Below are positions 53,394-62,257 of a DNA stretch of 64,000 bases, in pieces. Position 1 is the first letter of the stretch. The number at the start of each line of letters is the position of its first letter. The stretch is from positions 64,900 through 128,899 of the forward strand of contig QZCP01000072.1 in NCBI GenBank assembly GCA_003956705.1, written 5' to 3'. The translations under genes and the position numbers were made by a program. A model generated the notes under the pieces. The model ran no database searches. It was not told the DNA's origin and was given only the letters and a program-made list of their open reading frames with translations. The stretch comes from Brevipalpus yothersi. Lineage: Eukaryota > Arthropoda > Arachnida > Trombidiformes > Tenuipalpidae.

Positions 53394-54653
53394 ATGGAAA
53401 AGCCAATTCTCAGATTCATCCTTCCTTCTCCATCCAATGATTTAGCACACATAGATGAAAATGGTAATCTGGTTGGACAAATGAAGCCAGTCATTGAGGA
53501 AGCTTTTGTGTATCTCTTGATGAAATTCAATCTAACTTGGATTCCTTTGAATAAAACTTTGCAAACCACTGACGATGTGACCTTAGAAGGAGTGAATTTT
53601 GCTGGTCAAGATAGAGCTGATGGATCATTTTGTGCCTTAACACTACTAGATGGTCTACCCAAGAATGTTACTGCTGGACCTGTGGTCAGTGATGCATGGT
53701 GTAAGATAGCCACATCTCCGGAAATTACATCCGCAATATTTACAGATGGACCTGAATCAGCACTGATTCGAATTAGACTTGTGTATCTTGTGCCAACAAT
53801 TATTGGCCTCTTCCTGATGATTCAGCTTGCTAGAATGACTGTGGATCGAAACAATATTTTCACCTCAATCTGGGTTCTGTTTGCTAGCTTAGTGCGGCAA
53901 AATGTGCCAACATTGTTGAGAAAGTGTTTCATCTTAGTATATTGTGTTCTCATCGTATCTGCGTTTTTTATTCAAATATTGTTTGGCTCTTTTCTGCATA
54001 CAGAACGCACATCGATTGACTCTTTTGTTAGAATTGATTCATTTAAAGATTTGCGTTTCTATAATTTGTCAAAATTTGTTCTTGATATATCACCATGCAA
54101 CAAGTTTGTTACCGATGATCCAGAATATCGAATTATACCTTTAGTAGAGCGCTATTTGACGGGACAAGATTACAGTTGGTGTATTGGATCAGGCAGATGT
54201 GCCCTATTGTTGGACACTGTTGATTTCAATTTATTGACAGCATTAACATGCTCATTGAATCCCGAGATGAGTTTCAAAAATTCATTCTATTTATCTCCTC
54301 AGCTCAGTATGGTTCTTGGTGGATATTTTTTGAACAAGAGAATGTATGAAGAACGACAGAACCAGATAAATTCATACATTCAGCGATCATTTGAAATGGG
54401 ATTGGAAGCGAAAAAAGGTTTTACATCTAAAAAATTTGGAATGCAAACTGTCAGCACTGTAACTCAATTAAGTGTGAACGAGGAATGCTTTTCGAAGCCC
54501 ATTCAGAATCATTTTTCCTCACCAGTTCCTCTGAGCTTTCAATTTCTAAAGAGAATTTTTACTCTTCAAATCGTGACTATGTGCCTCTCATTCCTACTTT
54601 TCTCGCTATTTGTGAGCCTTAAGATTTTCAGTCATAAATGTCATCTGTTTTAA
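53394..54653 (+). CDS. Divergent ionotropic receptor, F pair
   Basis: 419 residues from ATG 53394 (MEKPILRF). S1 sequons are NLTW and NVT, plus a further N-K-T in LNKTLQT. ADGSFCA brings an extra Cys. M3 is LIVSAFFIQILFGSFLHTERTS. S2 has YNLS, then DDPEYRIIPLVERYL and CIGSGRC. NPPYLSP is NSFYLSP, with SFEMGLEAKKG and EECFSK. M4 is less clean than in sisters (FLKRIFTLQIVTMCLSFLLFSLF), with a charged Lys-Arg replacing the usual KNC at its start. The 57729-58967 gene shares the DDPEYRxIPLVE block. Confidence 0.75.
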   Translation: MEKPILRFILPSPSNDLAHIDENGNLVGQMKPVIEEAFVYLLMKFNLTWIPLNKTLQTTDDVTLEGVNFAGQDRADGSFCALTLLDGLPKNVTAGPVVSDAWCKIATSPEITSAIFTDGPESALIRIRLVYLVPTIIGLFLMIQLARMTVDRNNIFTSIWVLFASLVRQNVPTLLRKCFILVYCVLIVSAFFIQILFGSFLHTERTSIDSFVRIDSFKDLRFYNLSKFVLDISPCNKFVTDDPEYRIIPLVERYLTGQDYSWCIGSGRCALLLDTVDFNLLTALTCSLNPEMSFKNSFYLSPQLSMVLGGYFLNKRMYEERQNQINSYIQRSFEMGLEAKKGFTSKKFGMQTVSTVTQLSVNEECFSKPIQNHFSSPVPLSFQFLKRIFTLQIVTMCLSFLLFSLFVSLKIFSHKCHLF

Positions 54654-55072
54654 ATGGAGATAATTTGGACTATATTTTATAATGGTTAGATAGAGGTATC
54701 GATTCTTTGGAATTGAAGTACAGTATACGCTACGATGTATTGTTTTCTGGAACTGACGTATCAAGACAAGAGACATTCGATGGATTATGAAATTCAGCTG
54801 TGACATAATTCGATACTTCGACAATTAAAGATAATTGCTCATTTTGAGGAAACTTCCAGCAAAATTTCTACCTTGTCATCGAAATGAGAAATGCGATTCA
54901 TCATGCCAAATGCTCTTAATTCAAGTAGTTGAGTGGTATCAAACAAAGTAAATGATTTTTGTTGCTGGTGTTGAAAGTTGTAGAGAAATTGTAGTGGATT
55001 CAAATCCTGTAGAATTGAAATTCATTTTTTAAAGTGATACCTGATTTGCGTTCTAACCCTCTGATCTCAAAA
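54654..55072. other. Intergenic
   Basis: A GATTCAAATCCTG piece near 54997 resembles the B-box-like fragments elsewhere. No gene. Confidence 0.4.
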
Positions 55073-56326
55073 ATGCTCAGATTGATACTACCATTTACTC
55101 AAAACAATCTTATCAGAATAGACGACAAAAGGGAGCTCCAAGGACCAATGAAGCCAATAATTCGTGAAGTTTTCATCTATTTCATTACCAAAACAAATAT
55201 GACTTGGGTACATCCAGGAACCATGTTCAAAACAACTGGTGAGGTCGAAATTGAAGGAGTAAAGATGATCCAACAGGACAAAGCGGATGCAACGTTCAGC
55301 GTATTCAATCTGATCAAAGATTTACCGAGTAATGTTTCGATAGGACCTATGTTTCATCGGGGCTGGTGTAGATTAGCTACTTCTCCCGTAAAAGAATCAT
55401 CTATACTCACAGATGGACCGGAAACAGTATTGAAACAAATAGGATTTGGATACTTTGTCACACTAATCATGGGCCTTCTCCTGATGATCACCTTGTTCCA
55501 TAAAATATCGAACCTAAAAGATGCATTAATCTCTGGTTGGATTGTTTTTCAGAGTCTGGTTCGACAGCATATCTCACTGAGGTGTCAAAGATTCTCAGTA
55601 ATGGTTTATTCGGTACTGATTGCATCTATGCCATTTATCCAGATTTTATTCAGCTCTTTCCTTCATACAGAAAGAACTTCAATCAGCTCTTTTACGAAAA
55701 TTGATTCATTTGCTGATGCGAGTGCCCATGGTGTGACAAAATTTGTTCTTGACATATCCACATGTCCAAATCTTATACCGGAGAAGCAAAAATTTCAAAT
55801 AATTCCTCTTGTAAATGCCTACCTCTCAGGTGAACGCTATGAATGGTGTGAAGGTTCCGGAAAGTGTGCTCTTATGCTCAGTGGAGTTGATCTGTATCTA
55901 GTGAAATCATCTATTTGCACAATTCATCCTGGAATCGGTCTCAAAAATCCACCTTACATATCTCCGACACTGGCTAATAGTTATGCAGGATATTTTCTGA
56001 ATAGAAGAATGCCCAAAAAACAGCTCGAGCGCATTAGTGGTTATATTCAGCGTTCATTCGAGATGGGATTGGAGCGAAAAAAAGGAATTGCTTCGGAAGA
56101 TTTCGGAAAAAAATTGAGCAGGTCATTTTTACAACTGAACATGAATGAGGAATGTTTCTCGAAGACTATTGAAAGCGAGTTCTCTATTCCAGCTCCCCTC
56201 GATCTTCAGTTCTTTAGAAATTGCTACATTTTATACTTTGTGGTTGTATTCGTTTCATTCGTTTCACATTTATATTTAAGCTGCTATCATTGGGCTTATC
56301 TGAGAGCTATCTCACCTGTTCCTTGA
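55073..56326 (+). CDS. Divergent ionotropic receptor, E group
   Basis: 417 residues from ATG 55073 (MLRLILPF); the longest frame starts at GTG 55034 but the family begins at this Met. S1 has NMTW and NVS, and ADGAFS is ADATFS. M1 is VTLIMGLLLMITLFH. The pore stretch WIVFQSLVRQH leads to M3 ending FSSFLHTERTS. S2 has HGVT (third sequon lost), EKQKFQIIPL, CEGSGKC, LSGVDLYLV, SFEMGLERKKG and NEECFSK. A tail of about 18 residues (YHWAYLRAI) follows M4. It groups with 60042-61280 and 62258-63493 by the EKQxFQI block. Confidence 0.76.
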   Translation: MLRLILPFTQNNLIRIDDKRELQGPMKPIIREVFIYFITKTNMTWVHPGTMFKTTGEVEIEGVKMIQQDKADATFSVFNLIKDLPSNVSIGPMFHRGWCRLATSPVKESSILTDGPETVLKQIGFGYFVTLIMGLLLMITLFHKISNLKDALISGWIVFQSLVRQHISLRCQRFSVMVYSVLIASMPFIQILFSSFLHTERTSISSFTKIDSFADASAHGVTKFVLDISTCPNLIPEKQKFQIIPLVNAYLSGERYEWCEGSGKCALMLSGVDLYLVKSSICTIHPGIGLKNPPYISPTLANSYAGYFLNRRMPKKQLERISGYIQRSFEMGLERKKGIASEDFGKKLSRSFLQLNMNEECFSKTIESEFSIPAPLDLQFFRNCYILYFVVVFVSFVSHLYLSCYHWAYLRAISPVP

Positions 56327-57728
56327 TCCAAGGTCCTCTTGAAAAATTCCGTCGAGATTTCGAGTGTACCCAGTGCATATCTATCTCTAATTAGAATCGA
56401 GCTCTTGATCACCCAACTGTCACAGTTGATTGGCTATCTGTATCAATAAGAGAATAAATTCCCCAAACTTTTCAAAATCTACTTACTCCTTCGTTTTTTT
56501 AGGATATTGATAAGTGCACTCATAATTGAAGTTAAATAGAAAAAATATCAAAATAAAACACTTGATATCCATTCGGAGTGATCATTCGGAAAGGAAAATG
56601 TTGAAATTGGTGAATATAGTTGGAAAGACTGCAAAAATTCAGCCCAATAGAAGGTGACTGAGGGGATTCTGGTTAGACAGTGTACCCCAGTCATTTTTAG
56701 ATGTTCAGCTCTTCCAGAATTGTTTCATTTTATACTTTCCAATAGTATTCCAGTAATTTTCCCATTCTTTTCTTTCAGATACTCATAAAATGACGATGAT
56801 TCTGCTCTCATTTCTACAATGTAAATAATTCCGTTTCTCACAAACTTCTTTTTTCACAATGACAATCAATGAAATATTCATGAACCTTGATGGCGAGAGA
56901 ATTTGTTCTGTTTCTTGAAATCTTCTTATGAAAATATGCATTATTGACTTGGATCATTTTCTGACAGGTTAGTAGTTGGAACAAATGAATCTTTTTCGGA
57001 TCACCGAACTTGGAAGCTGGTTCAAGATGAATGAATGAATGCAAAATGGCCTCATTTCAGAGGCAACATTTCATTGATGAAATCGAGAGACACTTCAACA
57101 CAGCCGAACAGAAAATTTGCAGCTAGAGTCCACCAGTTGAACAAAATTTTGGGCATAAAGAAAGAAAAGAGCAAAAAGAAAGAGGCAAAAAGAGAAAATT
57201 TGCATATCCAAGGCTATCAGTCCATCGGTGGTAGAGATGCTAATAGGAACTGGTCAAAAATATGAATATTTTTCATTTTGAGGCCTCTTTTTGACTAAAT
57301 TGTCTTATTTCCAGAATTTTCACTTCATATCTTCCATACAGCTGTTTTTTCTCATCACCAAAAGACCTTCTTCCAAAGTTTCATTTGTTAACCGAATTTA
57401 GATCTATCGTGAAATGCTAAGAGGTTGTTTTTCACTGGCCATCAGAACAAAATAATCACAATCAAGTACAAGTGCTCAGTCAGAAGTGGAATATTTTGAC
57501 GATAATTGAACAGAAGTGTCTCAATGCGAATGGGTTTGAATTGCCTTGTTGACAAGAAAACCTTTACTTGATGCTGTTGACAATCTAATCAACACGATAT
57601 CAAATTTGGCAGTCGAAAGCTCTAGTTTCGGATGAGTATCAAGTGATATTATGGAAAGAGTCCCCCAAAACTCCTGAAGACACAACTTTAGTGACTGAAT
57701 GTTTGATATCCCCAGAGATGTATTGATC
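56327..57728. other. Intergenic containing a receptor relic
   Basis: An M4-only relic lies at 56682-56790. The remainder has no supported gene; a Lys-rich open frame at 57035-57265 looks like chance. Confidence 0.5.
56682..56790 (+). pseudogene. C-terminal (M4) relic of an ionotropic receptor
   Basis: One frame reads VPQSFLDVQLFQNCFILYF, then PIVFQ, a TAA stop (56754-56756) and FSHSFLS. This matches the family's P-V-P-L...FFKNCFILY M4 region, most like 55073-56326. No S1, M1 or M3 can be found upstream, so only the 3' end of a former gene survives. Confidence 0.7.
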
Positions 57729-58967
57729 ATGTTTCCATTCAGACTCTGCCTTCCTGCTCCTCCAAACGATCTTGCTCGAATCAATGAGAATGGACAGCTC
57801 GAAGGGCAAATGAAATCCGCTATTGAGGAGGTTTTTGTCTATTATGTCTCAAAACTCAATCTCACCTGGGTGCCTCTCGATGAAAATTTGAAGGCGAGCG
57901 ATGACATTCAGATGGAGGGAGTAAATATGATTGCAAAAGATGAAGCTGATGGAGCATTGATAACTTTTATGTTCCTATCTGGTTTACCCAAGAATTGTAC
58001 TTCAGCATCTGTTGTTGGTGAAGCTTGGTGTAAGATAGCTTCATCGCCTATTGTATCATCTTCAATTGTGACTGATGGATTGGAATCAGCGTTGAGGCAG
58101 ATTAGAATGGAATTACTCATCCCAACACTGATTGGTCTTTCAATCATGGTTCACTTAGCTAATATGGTTATAGGTCATGACAATATCATGGTATCTATCT
58201 GGCTAGTCTTTATGAGCTTGGTCAGACAGCATACTGCATCAGTAGTGAAAAATCCATTCCTCTCAGTTTACATGGTACTTGCATTATCAATGCTGCTCAT
58301 CCAGATACTTTTTGGCTCCTTTTTGCATACAGAGAGAACATCGATCAACTATTTCGATCAAGTTGATACATTTGAAGATATTAGAAAGCATAATTTGACA
58401 AAATTTGTTCTCGACATATCGCATTGCTCAAATTTCGTAAAAGATGATCCAGAGTATCGAGTTATTCCTTTGGTTGAGCAATATCTTTCTGGTGTGGATT
58501 ACAGCTGGTGTGTATCATCTGGAAAGTGTTCATTATTGCTGAATACTCTGGATTTTAACTTGTTGACATCAATATCATGTTCAATGTATCCTAAAAAGTA
58601 CGCCAAGAATCCATTGTATCTGTCTCCAGATGTGAGTCAAGTTCTCGGAGGTTTTCTGATCAATAGAAGAATTCCAAAAACGCAACAAGAGAGAGCCAAT
58701 GGTTATATTCAGCGTTCATTTGAGATGGGACTTGAGAAAAAGAAATCTTTCACTTCAAAAAGTTTCGCAATAAAATCAGTCAAAACAATGACCCAATTGG
58801 ACGTAGATCAGGAATGTTTTGACAAAGAAATTAGTATCAAATTCTCCTCTTCAATTCCATTGAGCATCGAATTTTTCATGGATTGCTTTGTCTCATACTT
58901 TTTTGCTGCAATTTTTTCAATTATAGTTCATTCATTATCATTAGTAACCCATGAGATTTGTAATTGA
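57729..58967 (+). CDS. Divergent ionotropic receptor, F pair
   Basis: 412 residues from ATG 57729 (MFPFRL). An in-frame ATG at 57699 would add ten residues, but the shorter start matches the family. S1 sequons are NLTW and NCT. GPESAL is GLESAL (Pro to Leu). M1 is IPTLIGLSIMVHLANM. M3 is LALSMLLIQILFGSFLHTERTS. S2 contains VDTFEDI, HNLT, DDPEYRVIPLVEQYL, CVSSGKC and NPLYLSP. SFEMGLEKKKS (Gly to Ser) and QECFDK precede M4. It stops eight residues after M4 and is sister to 53394-54653. Confidence 0.76.
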   Translation: MFPFRLCLPAPPNDLARINENGQLEGQMKSAIEEVFVYYVSKLNLTWVPLDENLKASDDIQMEGVNMIAKDEADGALITFMFLSGLPKNCTSASVVGEAWCKIASSPIVSSSIVTDGLESALRQIRMELLIPTLIGLSIMVHLANMVIGHDNIMVSIWLVFMSLVRQHTASVVKNPFLSVYMVLALSMLLIQILFGSFLHTERTSINYFDQVDTFEDIRKHNLTKFVLDISHCSNFVKDDPEYRVIPLVEQYLSGVDYSWCVSSGKCSLLLNTLDFNLLTSISCSMYPKKYAKNPLYLSPDVSQVLGGFLINRRIPKTQQERANGYIQRSFEMGLEKKKSFTSKSFAIKSVKTMTQLDVDQECFDKEISIKFSSSIPLSIEFFMDCFVSYFFAAIFSIIVHSLSLVTHEICN

Positions 58968-60041
58968 TGGGGACTAGTGATTGGAACCTCAAATGTGAAA
59001 AATGAATCATCAAATCTTCTAACTTTCTTATCAAACCATTTTCTTTGATGATCGAATCAGCTTTGGCTCAACACCTCCAATATCCGACAAAACTCAATAC
59101 TTGAGCAGCAATGTTGATGATATATTTGGAAGAATTAAAGCTTAACCAACCTTTTCCTCAGATTTGATAAGACTATTGCTTATAATTAGTTTGAAATTAC
59201 ATTATGTCACTATTATGGTATTTTGGAGCTTTGTTGCTCATATTGAGCGCTCTCCATTTAGATATTTGTTGTTGTGAGAAGGTAACAGTTTTCGATTTTG
59301 CTCTAACTTACTAATTTTGATTGTTCATGTTTGGCTGAGCAACTTTGGTTGGAACATTCTCTTCTGAATATTTGTTATTGAAGATAAATTCCGCTCAAAA
59401 CCGTGAGAATTCTGATTTTCTTTGAAAATAGTTCTTCCAACAGATGGAAGCTTGCCTTATCAACCAAGATTCACCTAATGCTCTCGAGCCTGAATTGTCG
59501 TCCCTAGTGAACAGAGTTATTATTTTATCCCAGCCTGCTAGAATATGGTTCTTTTTTAAGAGCTTATGCGTGATGCTGAAATAGATATGAAATGTCAGTT
59601 ACATAATAAGATAATTGTTGGATTGATAAAATTTTGTAATCTATTTTATCTAATGGTTTCTTCGCTCCGTGTTCGGGTTAATAATGATGGCAAGAATCAA
59701 TTAAGAAAACGAAATTTTGCATATGCTAATTGTAGGATAGTAGAAGTATTGGTCCATAGAATTTTGATCAGAGCAACCTATCTCTTACATGATATTTCAT
59801 TTATATCGTTCATGTTGGTCTCACTGATGAAAACCAAACAATGTAAAAATTAAGGATGGAAAAAATGTATATTTTGTATATTTTTGGGTTATGAAATCCT
59901 CAATCGATACTTATCATCTTCGCCACCTTTCCAGAAGAATTCATCTTGCTTTACTCTCCTGAAGAGTGATTGCTATGAGGACTGTGCAAGACAACTCTAA
60001 CATACTGTTATTCCCATCTTAAAAGACTAATCATTTCCATT
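58968..60041. other. Intergenic
   Basis: No supported feature. A 95-codon open frame at 59566-59853 has no family resemblance. Confidence 0.45.
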
Positions 60042-61280
60042 ATGTCCCAATTGATCAGGCTAGTTTTACCCTTCACAGAAAATGGTTTTGTGCAAGTTAA
60101 TTCAATGGGTCACCTGGAGGGCTTAATGAAGAAAACAGTGGAAGAATCTTTCTTCTATCTCTTTTCAAAAGCTAACATAACCTGGATTCCAGTACGAGGT
60201 GGTACTAAAACATCTGGTTCAATACAAGTCATGGGAATCGAAATGGTCGAGGAAGATGGAGCTGATTTAGCATTCAGTGCAATCGAGTTGGCCCCTGGTC
60301 TATCGAAAAATGTCTCTGTAGGAGAGATTATTCATCATGGGTGGTGTAAAATAGCTAATTCGCCTACAGTTCACTCATCTATCCTAACTAATGGACCAGA
60401 ATCAGTGCTCAAGGTGGTGAGAATCGATTTTCTGGTGGTATTAGTATTTGGACTCATACTCATGATTCATTTGATAAGAGTATCTTCAAGCAATAAAGAT
60501 CTATTCCTCTCTGCTTGGATTTTTTACAAAAAGCTAGTCCACCAAGATGGCCACTCAGGGCTAGAGAATATGTTTGTTTTTGGACATCTCGTGCTCATCG
60601 TATCTGCAATGCTTCTCCAGACACTTTTCTCGTCTTTTCTTCACACAGAGAGAACCTCAATCAGCTCATATACTCATATTGATTCATTTGAAGATGTTCA
60701 AAGACATGGTCTGACCAGATTTGCCCTTGACCTATCAACTTGTCCCAAACTCCTCGAAAATAAGCAGGAATTCCAGATAGTTTCTCTGGCAGATGCCTAT
60801 CTTTCCGAAAAGGAGTACTCTTGGTGTATTGGAACAGGGAAGTGTTCACTGATAGTCAGTGTCACTGATCTCTATCTGTTGGCATCTTCTGCGTGCTCAA
60901 TCGACCCTGGTAGGACTTTGAAACATCCACCTTACCTATCTCCCATACAGATACAGGGCTTCGGTGGATATTTTCTGAACAAAAGAATAGCAGAGAAACA
61001 ACGAGATGAAATCAACAGTTGCACTAGACGCTCATTTGAAATGGGCCTCGAGCAAAAGAAGGGACTAGATTCCATGGATTTCGCCAAAAAATTGACAAAA
61101 ATTGCCACTCAATCGGATATAAATGAAGAATGTTTTTCACAAAGAATAGGGAAAAGTTTTTCTATCCCGGTGCCTTTGAAAATTCAATTCTTCAAGAATT
61201 GTTACATTTTATACCTACTCGTTGTGAGTTTTTCGCTGATTCTCCACTTTATTACCCTGCTTAGAGGAGAAGTTGGCTGA
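60042..61280 (+). CDS. Divergent ionotropic receptor, E group
   Basis: 412 residues from ATG 60042 (MSQLIRLVLPF). S1 sequons are NITW and NVS; ADG is ADLAFS, and the segment before it is Glu/Asp-rich (MVEEDGAD). M1 is VVLVFGLILMIHLIRV. The pore stretch is unusual, with HQDG in place of RQ (KKLVHQDGHSG). M3 is LIVSAMLLQTLFSSFLHTERTS. S2 has HGLT, NKQEFQIVSL, CIGTGKC, DLYLLASSACS, RSFEMGLEQKKG and EECFSQ. It ends about nine residues past M4. It is closest to 55073-56326 and 62258-63493. Confidence 0.75.
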   Translation: MSQLIRLVLPFTENGFVQVNSMGHLEGLMKKTVEESFFYLFSKANITWIPVRGGTKTSGSIQVMGIEMVEEDGADLAFSAIELAPGLSKNVSVGEIIHHGWCKIANSPTVHSSILTNGPESVLKVVRIDFLVVLVFGLILMIHLIRVSSSNKDLFLSAWIFYKKLVHQDGHSGLENMFVFGHLVLIVSAMLLQTLFSSFLHTERTSISSYTHIDSFEDVQRHGLTRFALDLSTCPKLLENKQEFQIVSLADAYLSEKEYSWCIGTGKCSLIVSVTDLYLLASSACSIDPGRTLKHPPYLSPIQIQGFGGYFLNKRIAEKQRDEINSCTRRSFEMGLEQKKGLDSMDFAKKLTKIATQSDINEECFSQRIGKSFSIPVPLKIQFFKNCYILYLLVVSFSLILHFITLLRGEVG

Positions 61281-62257
61281 CTAGATTGATTCCCTCTCCT
61301 CATAAGATTGACTTATATCATGAATTGTTTCCCTTCGAAATAATCCTAAGAATCATTTCTCCAGTATTTTGAGAAGAGTGTTCATTTCACGTACTATTGA
61401 TTCAGAGGTTGACAGACTCAGTTGTATAACGTTATAGGGATGTTTTTCAGAGCTTTCTATCCTCATATCATGATAATTACTTTTCTGTGCTGATAGATTT
61501 CATTTGTTCGTAGTGAAATTAGCTATATAAAAATCGTGGGAATGCGTTAATTATTTTATCCACAATTGAAGGGTCAAAAATGATGTTTTAGAAATTACAT
61601 GATTTTTTTCTCACAAATTGTCAGCAATTATGAGAAAAGTAGAGAAAAATATTAGTGCATGATGATGCAAATTGAGTCTGATGGTCTATGTTCTTCATAA
61701 ACAGAGAACGTTTATGGTCATTTTCTCAAAAATCCTCATATAAAGAAACCTCTATCCTATCTCGTACTAAGCGTAGATCCGCCTCATATGAGAATTGGGA
61801 AACATCCAAAAAATGACAAAACTACTTTTTATGTAGTTGAAGAGCCAAAAATTAACTCCCAAGATGTTTTCACCACTCCTATTGGTTATTTTCTTCAAAT
61901 TAATGGCCACTTCAGGAGACAATGGAAGGTGGTGCAAATGGAAGAGCGGACTAGATTTGATCAATTCTTAGTTGGGGAAGTAAAATTTGACGTAGGAGTT
62001 TGATGAAAGCTATCAAGATAGTTATAGGTTGTTCAGTAGAAAATTTTGATGCATTTTGGATACATTCACATGTTAGCACCTACTCCCATATACATGTACA
62101 TGTGTAAGAATTGCAATCTTCATGGTGGTTCAATCAGTTCAGTTAATTGTATCAGGAGCTTAGAGTTTTGTTCGGACTGTTTTTTGACATGAGAGTTTCT
62201 GGCTTTTGATACAGTGTTTACTTGGTAATACATCACAGATACCTTGAAGCTTTCGAA
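61281..62257. other. Intergenic
   Basis: No supported feature. Confidence 0.45.
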
